From the NCBI GenBank assembly GCA_014529385.2, contig CM043956.1:92468221-92532220 (forward strand): a stretch of 64,000 bases of DNA, written 5' to 3'. Below are positions 9,201 through 18,927 of the stretch, piece by piece. The position numbers and the translations under genes were made by a program. Within the stretch, counting starts at the first letter, position 1, and each line of letters begins with the position of its first letter. The DNA is from Adiantum capillus-veneris. Lineage: Eukaryota; Streptophyta; Polypodiopsida; Polypodiales; Pteridaceae. The notes beneath the pieces are model-generated. The model did no database searches and had not been told where the DNA came from. It saw only the letters and a list, made by a program, of their open reading frames with translations.

Positions 9201-9743
9201 CAAAAGCCAGTGATGCCGATTGAAGATACAATTCCTACATGGAATGTACTACCTTGGCAAGAGGGGCTTAGTAGGGAAGATCTCCTTGCACTGCGTATAA
9301 GGCAGCTAGAGAGAAGACCTGGAGACATTGAGGCTGCAAAAGAACGACTCAAAAATGCAAGATTGAAAAACAAGGACTACTTTGATAAGCGACATCGGCT
9401 CAGGAGCAAAGCAATTGACAAAGGTGACTGGGTTTTAGTGTATGATAGTAGCCTTGATAACCAACACACAGTCATGCGTAAGTTTTCAAAAAGATGGTTT
9501 GGACCATATGTTGTAAAACATGTGCATGAAAATGCTACTTACAGCTTGTCTGAACTAGATGGCACAGAAGTAAAGATTCCCATTGTAGGAAAAAGGATCA
9601 AAATGTTTAAGAGAAGAGGAGACAATGATCAAAAAAATGTTGATGAGGAAGCAGAGCAAAACACAGGTGAAGATCAAAGTGAAAATGAAGCTCTGGAATC
9701 ATCCAGTGAAGATGAAAGCAAGGAAGATGTACAAGAGGGCTGA
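6183..9743 (+). CDS. pol: Pol polyprotein: RT, RNase H, integrase, in the -1 frame
   Basis: The frame opens at 6183, after a TAG at 6180-6182, and overlaps the end of gag-pro by 34 nt. There is no well-placed ATG (the first is at 6384), which fits expression by -1 frameshifting at 6192-6198. RT (about 6880-7580) has MGDLYSGYDQF (motif A) and FIDD at about 7368-7379 in place of YxDD. RNase H (about 7855-8215) has TVDTSPTGIGWAIGQ, the ELWG glutamate, ETDCLPL and ADMLSRA. Integrase has an HHCC finger (about 8565-8690, ending CVTC) and a DDE core (D near 8766, D in ITADRGE near 8943, E in GKSERGH near 9047), then a GPY-type module (RWFGPYVV, about 9495). The acidic C-terminal tail carries no chromodomain. 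Catalytic residues look intact. Confidence 0.92.
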   Translation, partial: RNDGFWPSTIVKRDCSGTERKRVSPDPKIGEAFSTSSLVTKNGSVCFTKLEDLKRCEKQYVHNVQIGMKKSGLLEPTENVLGLCEQVSFVDTMGELDAIMRSSVHLENEVVEVCSMEMYQVIEAFKESQTVGPEVHVETKYKSVAKKVKPVASPLPPNNREKIEQASLQPSLRNPKKIGHTFTKESFQELQIGCKEFLTLEETKCFKEMLSKHGKAFAFEPHEIGCVDPYIVAPMVIFTIPHVPWNLRPIPVPKAHLPKLVELLNEKIKMGILEPSCAPYSNRWFTVPKKNGSLRFIQDMQPVNKVTIRNVGTGPIVDEFAEAFAGRAIYSMGDLYSGYDQFQLAIESRDLTTMRTPLGLVRMCTLPQGATNSVAHMMNGMNKVLRDFIPQITMPFIDDLPIKGCEENDKDEALDLKGCRRFVVNHINDCDKILSRLEEVNLTLSGKKSMFGVNEVLIVGHMCGPYGRKPCPSKVDAIQRMKETCTSITEVRRFLGACVFYVIWIPHYAHVADPLYQLLRKNQKFKWTEAHVKSMKKLKELLQSATTLRKVDYECQRPVIVTVDTSPTGIGWAIGQDDKEGHRYVVRFGAKVLSARQRNYPQIKRELWGMVTALKSGKEYLIGACVVVETDCLPLLGMITSCSTPDIAMLRWIAYIKSLNPEFKHIEGKDNTVADMLSRARYEDESEMIDEGDDVGTKFYSISHVKGNNVCMTNSLELFLKDLYEGDWLSIGRYLSTLTKQDDWSEQEFKRIRRKAYGYFLRDGYLWKHPKQKGATPQRVICKKETQVKLMQEFHESLWAGHRGVWATFSKLKEKYWWKGMYKDVSQFVESCVTCQMYSNVRHRDGLHPTYPLAMHYKWVVDLVTMPLGLWQMRYLVLAREDLTNQVEGRALRAKTTEAVCKFLLDEVICRYGCVGKITADRGELDAEEAREFFSRLGIKLSLTTAYNPEGNGKSERGHPPIIKALAKACEGRIGEWPKLLPYALWADRTTHSSVTGYMPAELMYGQKPVMPIEDTIPTWNVLPWQEGLSREDLLALRIRQLERRPGDIEAAKERLKNARLKNKDYFDKRHRLRSKAIDKGDWVLVYDSSLDNQHTVMRKFSKRWFGPYVVKHVHENATYSLSELDGTEVKIPIVGKRIKMFKRRGDNDQKNVDEEAEQNTGEDQSENEALESSSEDESKEDVQEG
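6192..6255 (+). promoter_or_regulatory. -1 ribosomal frameshift signal: slippery heptamer plus H-type pseudoknot
   Basis: Slippery site G GGT TTT at 6192-6198 lies in the gag frame (X XXY YYZ) inside the 34-nt overlap. After a 6-nt spacer (6199-6204), stem 1 pairs 6205-6216 (GTACCATTGTAA) with 6224-6235 (TTGCAGTGGTAC): 12 consecutive pairs, two of them G-U. Stem 2 pairs 6218-6223 (GCGGGA) with 6250-6255 (TCTCGC): six pairs, one G-U. Loop 1 is one base (6217); the second crossing loop is 14 bases (6236-6249), mostly A and G. The gag stop is within stem 1. All of this is read directly; function is inferred. Confidence 0.8.
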
Positions 9744-9790
9744 TCTTACAAAAAAATAATTTGGCACATACCAGAGGATGTGCAGGTTTA

Positions 9791-9801
9791 GAGGGGGTGG
9801 A
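9791..9801 (+). promoter_or_regulatory. Polypurine tract
   Basis: GAGGGGGTGGA directly precedes the TG of the 3' LTR, the expected site for plus-strand priming in reverse transcription. It is interrupted by one T, and lies 47 bases after the pol stop. Confidence 0.8.
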
Positions 9802-11180
9802 TGTCGTGTTGTGACATGTACATAGTGGGAACACATGCTACAAGAGTTATCTTGTAACTTTTTAGATACATAATTATATTTCCTATAATGTACATATGCA
9901 TATGTAAGTATAAATATAAGCTTTCTATCTCATCTTATTATTTATCTCAAGGGTAATGTATTCTTACTTTACCATCAAAAAAATACTATGGGAAAAGTGT
10001 CAATAGCTCCGCCTCTTTAACTTGGGGCAAGAAAAAGCATTGATTCTTTATTTCTACTATTTCATTATCATCTCACACCCTAGCTAGATCCTATATCTAA
10101 GGTAAACTCCAATATATATATATTCTATGTATTTTCTATACTTTTCTTATATTTCTTTTTAAATAGCTACTAGGAGAGAATCAAATCCTAGTGGGACACT
10201 AGGTGGCATGATTTCAAAGATACACTTATTTTAATGCATTATTGCAAGCATGATTACAAAACTTTGTCAAGGAGCAATGTCATGATTTCATATGGCATGA
10301 GGTGTCCTTTGGAATCAAATGAAAGTCTAGGCTAAGGGGACCACATGAAGACTTTTGCTGCCAGAAATGGACCCTATTTTGATGAATTTTTTACACAAGG
10401 TTCCAATCCGAATTGGAGAATGATTTTAAAATGAAAATCGTAGCTAATGAGCTGAAGTTTCTGCCCATATTTTTACTTTTTTATTTGGAGCTACGGTTGA
10501 GGAGATATGATCAAAATACTGGACCCCAGTCTGCCCACATCATGCAGGGACAGCTCATTTCCAACTTTTCCAATTCCTGTTCACACTGGCTTCTCTCTTC
10601 TTGTGTAAACCCTTGTGGGTTCCCTTCACCTATAAAAGGGGACCTCTTCTTCCTTGGAAGGAACTCAAGCATTCAAGCCATTGATGAGAGGAATTCTTGA
10701 GGGAGTGAGTAGTAATGCGTAATTGTACTTAGCCCCATTAACATAAGCCCAAGCCTACACTTTCTCCTAGAGGAAAACTAGCCATTCTTGTACGCCATCC
10801 TTGGAGGATCAACTCTAATCAAAGAAGGTGTCGTACTTGGCGTATCAATCAACGTTGAATTCTCCCCTCTTCTTCTCTCTCCCATCAATAATGGTGCCGA
10901 AGGGTTTCAAGTAAGATGTGTTCTACATTGATGTTTTCTTGATTTCTTGTTGTTTTCATTTTCATCTCTAATCCAACATATATAAATGTATCTAATCTCA
11001 TCTCCTTAACCAAACCTATCTCTCTCATTCTTAGTAATTCATCCTCTCTAGGTTCTCTTTGCTACAGGTACATCTCTCCCCGCAGTATCCTTATTGTCTA
11101 CGGGCAAGAATAGGGCTTGGGAGGGAAACTTCTCATCTCTTCACTTCTCTCATATCTACATTTCTCACATACTATCCTAG

Positions 11181-11399
11181 ATGAATAACCCACATGATGA
11201 TCATTTCTATCGCTTTCACTCTGTACGATCTATTAGAATTAACGTATGGATTAGTCGTAAAATACACTTTCAACAACGTATAGTGTTTCTCTTCGGCCCT
11301 GAAAGGCTCAATGAAATACTTCTATCACCCGATCTCATCATACTACCTCTCATAGACTATAATTTTTCTTTTGATGTAAGCGTAGTTATCTTGCTATGA
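11181..11399 (+). CDS. LTR small protein A, 3' LTR copy
   Basis: Identical 72-aa copy of the ORF at 3158-3376. From the 3' LTR promoter it would lead transcripts that run into the downstream flank. See the first copy for the homology argument. Confidence 0.4.
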   Translation: MNNPHDDHFYRFHSVRSIRINVWISRKIHFQQRIVFLFGPERLNEILLSPDLIILPLIDYNFSFDVSVVILL

Positions 11400-11608
11400 A
11401 CCAAGAGGATTTGTACACACAATTAATCCCAATCACTAGACAAAATATATATATTATGGTAAGCACAAAACTACAATTCCAAAGAACAATTCGTAGCCTA
11501 TTTGGTCAGCCAAGATTGAATGCCATTAACTCATCCATTAACCCTTTCATATTACCCATGATACGATATGACCATAGCCTTGATGTTTTCATCTTCGTAT
11601 TGTTTTGA
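11396..11608 (+). CDS. LTR small protein B, 3' LTR copy
   Basis: Identical 70-aa copy of the ORF at 3373-3585, again overlapping the preceding stop by ATGA. Confidence 0.4.
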   Translation: MNQEDLYTQLIPITRQNIYIMVSTKLQFQRTIRSLFGQPRLNAINSSINPFILPMIRYDHSLDVFIFVLF

Positions 11609-11809
11609 CATTCTCTTTTGCGTTCTTTCTTTGTGTGTGTGAATGCAAGAGAGAAAGAGTGAGTCTTCTTTGATTGCACTTCTTTCCAAACCCTAGTCTT
11701 CATGGCATCTATGGTTTAACTCCTTCATATAATTTTTGTTGAGTTCTCTCACAAACTCTCACAGCCATAAGCCCGGTGCTTTCCTGGCAAGACCGCAAAT
11801 TTCTCGACA

Positions 11810-12165
11810 ACGTCAATCATCTTGTCCACTTTTGCTAAAAGGAGGGCTTGGAGGAAATCTCGCACCTCCTCTCTGCTAGGTTTGGGGCCCATAATCTTGC
11901 AGATAACAGAGGTGGCCTGAAGGCGCGCAACCTCTGCCTCTTAGCTCGCTTGCTCTGTCGGCAAAAGAGCAAGTGTCAGATTGTAGGTTCCGCGGGGTCG
12001 GACGAGGGGGCTTCCGTCGAGTCGCTCTGTGGCAGAGGAGAATCCTTCATTTGTCTACTGCTACGACGGCGAGTTGGAGAAGGGGGAATGTGGGGAAGGA
12101 CACCAGGGAGAGGTTGGAGGCGGAAACCGTGCCTTGGGAAAGCAAGGGGCACGTGAGGGGGGGGG
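11810..12165 (-). pseudogene. LINE ORF1 (DUF4283-like) relic, right half
   Basis: On the minus strand, just before the insertion point, one frame reads VARLQATSVICKIMGPKPS then REEVRDFLQALLLAKVDKMID, the N-terminal part of the plant LINE ORF1 DUF4283-like domain. It continues across the gypsy element into 1778-1270. Sequence to the right (to about 12,165) is GC-rich, with a run of about 13 G, and may be the LINE 5' leader. Broken by the 10-kb insertion and by stops. Confidence 0.55.
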
Positions 12166-13430
12166 GGGCAGCGATGGCGAGGAGCAAGCAGCTTCTTTCT
12201 TCGTTTGACATAACAAACTTTAAGCACTTCAAAACAACTAAATTGAAAGAGATGCACGGTACACGAGACATCGAGTGGCGGAGTTCCACCCAAAGAGAGC
12301 ACTGGCCCTAAACCTTGGGAACCCTTTCGATATTTCTTTATATTGCTTCAACTTAGTACATCACTTGTGGCTCTGCTTTGCACGTACACGTGGTAGAATG
12401 CCAGAGAAAGAGCCTAGACAGAGTTTATATTTAAAGGCCTTTGCTCTCAAAAGCAGTTTACATCAAAAGCATATAGTCTAAAAGCATCTGATCTCCAAAA
12501 GCGTGCGCTCCATAGGCTGTCCATACAATGTGCCACGTCACCCAACAGTCAACGCAAAACGCGAAAGTGTCCGAACACTGCCATGTCAACATGTTAGAGC
12601 AAAATCCGGCTTCTCAATCAAATGCCATATCATCACTTGTTATGCCAAGTTCTGTGTGTGTCCATTGGATGGGGTCCCATAAGTTAGCTAGAGGTCCGGA
12701 TTTTAATCCTAACCCTTTCTTTAAAAATTGAGCCACTTGGCGAGGATTTGTAAAGTCTACTTCTCTTGCTTCTACTAGGGTTCAGGCCCCTCGGCCGGGA
12801 TTTGCAGGTTGGCTAGAGTTAGGCTTGGGGAGCTCTAACCTGCAGGGTCTTCAGTGGCTTGACATGTAAACAATTTGTGACAGTAGAGGCCGGTAAAGAC
12901 CTAGACAATTGGCTGGCCAAGAAGACCGATGGGGGGTGGAGAAGGAAGAGGAGCAGCAGGAGGGGGAGGGGAGGGGGTAAAGGAAGAACCCGGGGAGGGG
13001 GGGCGGCGGAAGCTATAGCAAAGGGTGGAAATGCAGCAGCAAGCTCTTTCAATATGCTTCTTTTTGCTACCGACTAGATCTATGCCAGGTTGCATGCTCT
13101 GCTTCCAGCTTTGTCCAAATTACTGGGCTAACAAAGTAACAAGACCAGATAGCAAAATTTGTCAGGTGCAGCGAAAGTGTTTACGGATTTTAGCTCGGAT
13201 CTAGTGCTCCACACAAATGCAATAACACTTTACTTCACTTGAAAGAACATGAACTGAACTGAAAGAAAGAGAGAGGCATGAGGTGAGCAAGAGAAGACGA
13301 TACAGGGATGTCAGGTCCCAACCCTCAAGGGTCCCCTTGCTCTATTGCCAGAGCAAGTACTTTCTTTATTTTTGCACAAATGCTCATACAATGACTGGAT
13401 GTTGAGATGGTGATGCTAATGGGTATTGAT
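12166..13430. other. Anonymous sequence, no gene recognised
   Basis: Low-similarity sequence. A purine-rich patch (12,940-13,020) gives an Arg/Gly-rich ORF on one strand and a Pro/Ser/Leu-rich ORF on the other, neither with protein character. No domain, tRNA or promoter could be supported. Confidence 0.5.
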
Positions 13431-13437
13431 GTTGTGG

Positions 13438-13502
13438 TACTTGATGACAACAACGATGATGATGTCGATGTCGATGATGATAACGATGACGATGACAATG
13501 TC
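13438..13502. repeat. GAT/GAC triplet microsatellite (imperfect)
   Basis: Runs of GATGAT, GATGTC and GATGAC triplets over about 65 bp, without a surrounding ORF. Confidence 0.7.
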
Positions 13503-13589
13503 AAGGCTGAAATCTGAAATTGCTAAGATCGGATGCTAAAAAGTTGTTATTGTTGTGAGGCAAGGGCTGATCTGCTGCTGTTCGTGCCT

Positions 13590-13835
13590 GCAAGGGCTAA
13601 GAATGCAAAAACGCTGACTGTCTAGAGGCTAAAAACAGAAAATGCTGGCTAGTTTGTGTTGAATCTGGAAACACTGGCTGATATGGGTCGTGACGGTGAG
13701 GATCTGGAACAGATGTTGCGGGTTCTCACGAGGCTAAGGGCTGAAAACTAAAAACGCTGGTCCTCAATGCTGAGAACACTGGTCTTCTTGATGCAGAAAT
13801 GCTGAGTTGATTCTGGAGAAGAACGCTAGAGAAGC
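13590..13835. repeat. Degenerate minisatellite with AAAACGCTGG-like core
   Basis: Variants of one short core recur at irregular 20-80 bp steps: AAAAACGCTGACT (about 13,598), GAAAATGCTGGCT (about 13,640), GGAAACACTGGCTG (about 13,669), AAAAACGCTGGTC (about 13,751), GAGAACACTGGTC (about 13,771), AGAAATGCTGAGT (about 13,796) and AAGAACGCTAGA (about 13,820). Probably the trace of an old tandem array. Confidence 0.5.
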
Positions 13836-16800
13836 CTGACGTGCTACCTGCTTGCTAGGTGCCTGACGCCTTGTGTTTGCATTCACTCATCTGCTCCCTA
13901 TTGAGCACCTTGGGTTTCTTTAATAGTTCCTTTAGCCATTTGTCCTACCTACATTCCAACAAGGGTAAATGAAAATTCACTTATTAATAAATGACCTATA
14001 AGAGTTGGTTCACGGGGTAAAATGTCTACATGATGAAATGATTGTTCTTGTGCAAGAGAGGATATGCAACTATGACTGGCCTGGACATGCACATCTTGAT
14101 GGAGGCTCACAAAGGTGCCAGAGTCAGTCCTAAGACTCATGCTTGTCCACGTAGTGCAAGCGAAGTGCACACGTGACAAAATCCCTAAACAAGGAGAAGA
14201 GTCAGTCTTGCATACTAGTTTGGGAGAGTGGTCAAGATGCAACATGGCTCAAGCATCTATGCGAAGATGCAGATTCATAATAATTGCCACTCAGCATATA
14301 TGCATGTTACTAGTGAGTTGAGCCATGAAAAGCTACTACATGCTGATTCACGTGCACGCCGAAGGCACATGCTCACAAAAGGCTTGCGAATATTGATCAA
14401 AGCAGTTTTGTATGGCCAATCTGTGTGCTCCTCCTAGCTCCTGCTGATGGTCTCCATAGTCAGAATCCTCCATGTACTAGGAAGTCGTGTCCAGTCCCCA
14501 CTCCTACCGTGCTAGATTTCTATACATGGGCACCTGGTGCAGTTTTGTACGTGTGTTGAAGTCACCTGTGAACGGTACATATCCAATGCTGCCTTTGGGT
14601 GTGAATTAGCATATGACAATATAAATGTCACAGAGCTGATTTGCGCATTGATTCACATGAAACGGGCTTCCTCATCTCTTATTACCTTATGACGTGTTGT
14701 AGCTCTCTTCTATAAGGATAGCAACACCTCCCCTCTCTCTGTGTTGCCATACATTGTATTTCAATTTTCTTCCCATTACGACATTTATGGAAAAGACTAT
14801 GCTCCCAAGCAGGGGCCTTATGCAATAGTGTGGTATATATAGAGTATTAAAGAACAATAGTGTTGCCTTCAGCTCTTTGAGAATGTATCTTTGGAGCAGA
14901 TGCGCTCAAGAGAGCCTCGTAATGTGTATATTTCTCTTGTCCTCATGGAGAAGACCAGCATAGTTGCCAAGGGTTTTAGACACGAGAGGTGTGAATGTAT
15001 GATCGGGTTTCTTTTGGGATGTGTGCATGCGTGCATTTGAAGGTGGGGCAATATGACTAGTTTAACACGACTAAGCGAGTCTTGATTGTATACAATTTGA
15101 AATGAACATTCAACAAAACATCATGGTCCATAGTTGAAACTTTATATGCACAATGACTCATAATCCATGATAACATAAATTTAAATGAAAATAAGGATAA
15201 ACATCTTTCTCTTTCCTTTAAAGGTGATTTGGGCTTATCCCGGATTCATCTGTGTGTGTATCCATTTGGTATGTTTTGCTCAAACCCTTTATATATTGTC
15301 AATTTTGAATAAAATAAGACCAAACATCTTCTATAGAAATATGCCGGCCAAAAGTGTTATATAGAACTATAGCTATTCCCGCCCCTAGAAAAGCCAGAAT
15401 ACTAAGCTATGATCATTAAACAAACTAATGAAAATGAAAAGTGAAAACAATCATTGTTCATTGTTTTTTTCTCTTCTTTTTTATGCGCTCTTTGAGAGAG
15501 TTTTCTTTGTTTTCTCCTTTTTTATGGAATTTCTTTTGTAAATTCCTTTGGCTTAATTGGTTTGGTTTTCAAGCCATTTTTGAATAAATGTGTGTGTTCC
15601 AATGTTTCAGAAATGCCCGAATGTTTCCTCAGTGCAGGAAATGCATTTCTTGGCTCGGAGTACACACATGGTTTAACTTCTCCACGAACTCTCCTTTGTA
15701 GATAAAGATAAACATGGGTATTGAGCTATTATAACATTGTGTGAGTTCAAGGTTCATGGTGAGCATGGTTCCTTTTGGAGTGTTGGAATAAGTTTGCATG
15801 TAAGAGACAAGTTTGCATGTAAGAGACATGCTATCTGCTAATCATGCTCCTGATTCACCTCCTGGATCAATTAAAATTCAAAATCTCATCAACAAGACCA
15901 GAGATAGTGGGTAGCCATGTTATAGTCCACTGGTGTTGTGAGTGAGACTTCAATCCTCCTCTGGTACCATTAACAACTCCTTATGATGCCAGCAAGAAAT
16001 TTGCTCATACCCTGCAACATATAGTAGTATATCCTCTTTCCATGTGCCTCACGCTTCCTCAACTATCCCAGGTTGAGCATCCCCTCCCCTTCTAAAGCTC
16101 CCATGTCTGGGTCTCCTCTCTCTAAGCCCATCTACCATGCTCATATGAACTTAGCCAATGAATGGTTGGTCCATCACGATTGCGTTGTGGTTGTTGGTAT
16201 GATACTAAAGCCCCTCATTGGGGCACGTGGAAGGAGCCATCCTTGTAACTTCAGAATCCTACTGTCTTACATCTTTATTTATGCATTAAGAAATTACTAT
16301 CGTAAATATGCCTAGTTAGCTGTGTAGTTATGTCAATATTTGTTTGCTGACTTGCTAATATTTGGTGAATTGTTGCTTCAGATTCGAGGATCCCACCAAT
16401 GATACAGATTCCTACGAGTAGTAGCATGTATGCTAAGAAGGCCACCATAAAGTTGATAAAGACGGCACAAGTGGAGTTTGACTTGCCAATGAAGTATGTA
16501 CATGTTACGTGCAATGAATTTCAAGTGTTTCATCCATATTATCGTCCAAATAAAGTATCACAGTTTGGGATGGGCACAAAGATATGTATCTCAGAGAATG
16601 AGTATGGGATCTACAAGAATGAAAGAGGAGATGGGCCATCCCAAGAACATACGTAAAGGAGGTGTGCATTTATATAAGATACCAGAGTTGTAGCTTCTGT
16701 GCAAATTCTATATTGTCCTAATTTGAGATCATAGGCGCAAATTCTATATTGTCCTCATTGGAGATCATAGGGGCCTTGTGCCAATTGTAGCTTTTGCGCA

Positions 16801-17797
16801 AATTCTATACTGTTGTAATTTTGGGGCAAAATGTAAAGGTTTCCCCTCTCTTTAATAGACTGAGTTGTTCACCTCTTCTCTCCTTTGCTTTGGTGTTGGG
16901 GTTGTCTATCAACATAGCAACCCCCCTTTCCTCTTGTGTAATTAGGCTAGCAAGAGAGTATTAGCCTTCTAGGGATTGGCTATACATAATACCTACAAGA
17001 CAACATAGGGAAGTCGCATGATTTTCTCACACACTAGCCTGGCGTGCATGTATGCATTCAAATTTCATATGCGAATGCAGATGCATGCCAATCTTAGTCT
17101 TTACTTAGAGAAGCATCTGCAGATGCTTCCCTTGAATCTAAGGACCTATCTTCAGTCATGTGCTTGCTACTTCGCCTTCCAAGGCACTACAACTCGGGCA
17201 TCACAAGCATTGATGTTGTCCTTACTACATCACCAAGTTGTGCAAGCTTGACTTTGACTGTCAAAATATAGCCGGTAGAGAATCAGTCTAACAACATTAT
17301 TATTTTTTTTCTTTGTGAATGTAAAAAAATTTATTCAAAAGAAACTCCTTTATAGAGTAATGACTGTAAAATATACTTATCACTTCCTCCCGATACTTGC
17401 TTACTTTGCAATGATTGAGACGCTACAAATGATCGAGCTTCCGATGGTCCAACGCCACCAGATCCACGTTTGCTATAACTTCACTGTTGAGATCAAAGAT
17501 TAAAAAGATTGACGAGTTCTCTCCGTCGTTCCCAGCATGTGATGCATCAATTAGGTGGCCATGGTGATGCCTACGCGTGGCTCTTGCTCGATGGTACGCG
17601 GCCCTTGCCCGACCATGTAACATGGCTAATATTTGGAAGGGATAAACACCTCCCCTTGTGGGCCCTCTTGGTGTGTCGAAAAAAAAAATATTTTTTTTTT
17701 TGTAAATTTTTAAGAAAAAAAGAACTACTCACATTTTTGTCACGGATCAGTGCTTGAAAGAACAAGGATACGAGGAAGTAAAGGGGGTGGATAAAAT
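13836..17797. other. Anonymous AT-rich sequence, short ORFs only
   Basis: Several 60-100 codon ORFs exist (for example 16,399-16,656 +), but none matches a family I know or has a supported start. Local features: a 36-bp direct repeat of the GCAAATTCTATATTGTCCT type at 16,701-16,770, with a further partial copy near 16,798, and an A/T homopolymer pair at 17,680-17,702. No RNA gene seen. Confidence 0.45.
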
Positions 17798-18235
17798 CTA
17801 TCTATCAAGGCCTCTCTCAAAATGTAAAACAAGCACCATAAACATCAATGGAATATGAGACCTGTAAAACCCACAAAAATGGACATATGTCATGATAATA
17901 CCGAATCTCATGCACTCTGAAATCATGTACTCATGCAGCTGATAAACCGCCCACTTTTCCTTAGGCCAACCTTCTCGACCGACTTGGGTCACAACATCTA
18001 TGACTTCTTGGGTTGTTGTGGCACAAAAGCTTCTACTTGTCTTGACCTCCAAAGAGACAAGAGCCTCTCTAGAGATGGTCACATCTCTAATGGCTGTCAG
18101 ACTTGGATCAGCACAATGCATGATCACTAAGTCCAAAGTTGATTCAATCCACACTCCATCCAAATCTTTGTGACCAATCACCATCACTCTTCCATGAGAG
18201 CCTGCTCTCACCCGTGATAAGGGAGTGCAGATCAA
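17798..18235 (-). CDS. Unrecognised 145-codon ORF, possibly a gene fragment
   Basis: The longest uninterrupted ORF in the 12-20 kb stretch. I cannot assign it. The middle contains SLEVKTSRSFCATTTQEVID and then YQLHEYMISECMRFGIIMTY. An acidic-x-Lys strand followed by a helix and a (Y/F)GI-x-TY strand recalls the nuclease-like or kinase-linked domain found next to crinkler or fungal-type kinases. That is a weak resemblance. The minus-strand sequence upstream contains an AG|GTCAAGG acceptor-like boundary near 18,247, so it could be an exon. Most likely part of a decayed repeat-associated gene. Confidence 0.3.
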   Translation of the reverse strand: MICTPLSRVRAGSHGRVMVIGHKDLDGVWIESTLDLVIMHCADPSLTAIRDVTISREALVSLEVKTSRSFCATTTQEVIDVVTQVGREGWPKEKWAVYQLHEYMISECMRFGIIMTYVHFCGFYRSHIPLMFMVLVLHFERGLDR

Positions 18236-18885
18236 CTGGATTCCTTGACCTATAATAGTATGAAAATATCAATGAGTTGAAAATTCACAACCTGACAAGA
18301 CTGGAGTGATAGAATAGGTCGGAAGATGAGCAGGATAGGCTAGGGCAACGTTGTCAATAACAACATTGTTGACATTGTGTTGAAAATTGGCCCAATGCTC
18401 TAACCTCTCCACCGGCACCATGGTTGAATGTGTTGTGCAACTCGAAAAGTCTGATGACTGTGTGATCGATGGGAATCAAAGATTCAAGAAGTCTTCAAGA
18501 GTGACGGTAGCCATGCTAAGGTTGAGCGAAAGTTGCGCGCACCTCGTGGCAACGATAAGGGACTTGAACTACGTACCTTGTGGGCAATGGTATATCTACT
18601 TGATTTAGAGAAATCGTTAAAATTTGGAATTTGGAGATGATGCATTTTTAATGAAGACTACAGGTTGGACGAAGGAAAGGAAGTTTTGGACAGGCGGCAC
18701 GTGGAGTGTATTTCCGGAACTCTCTTCCCCCTTTCTTTTCGAAACCGCCTACTGACTCTCTCTCTTCGTCTTCGTTCCCAGATCATCACAGAAGACCCCA
18801 GATCATCACATCTGTCTCTCGCAATGTACTCGAAGGCACAGCAGCGATTGCAACCTCGCAGAAACTGTAGCAGAGAGAGAATGTG

Positions 18886-18887
<2 letters not shown>

Positions 18888-18924
<37 letters not shown>
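18888..18924. repeat. (CT)n microsatellite
   Basis: About 37 bp of pure CT. A further CT/AC compound tract lies at 19,297-19,322. Confidence 0.95.

Positions 18925-18927
<3 letters not shown>

Larger units (their letters stand above)
1779..11809 (+). mobile_element. Nearly intact Ty3/gypsy LTR retrotransposon
   Basis: Complete element: 5' LTR 1779-3786, primer-binding site about 3794-3812, gag-protease ORF 3841-6216, -1 frame pol ORF open from 6183 to 9743, purine tract 9791-9801, 3' LTR 9802-11809. Both LTRs are exactly 2,008 bp, start TGTCG and end CGACA, and I count about six single-base differences by eye, so insertion was recent. The flanks share the 4-bp duplication ACGT (1775-1778 and 11810-11813). 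Domain order protease, RT, RNase H, integrase is that of Ty3/gypsy. The integrase ends in a GPY module and no chromodomain is visible. No obvious disabling lesion was seen, apart from the frame change that I interpret as programmed. Confidence 0.95.
9802..11809 (+). repeat. 3' LTR of the gypsy element
   Basis: 2,008 bp, colinear with 1779-3786. Differences seen by eye are about six substitutions: one in the T-run after TCTATGTATT, two near 10,511-10,524, and one each near 10,591, 10,718 and 11,764. No length change. It carries the same TATA box and both small ORFs. Confidence 0.95.

Noticed and set aside
11848-12311. Overlapping ORFs on both strands just right of the gypsy element
   Set aside because: GC-rich sequence opens all frames; the only recognisable protein sense is the antisense LINE ORF1 part.
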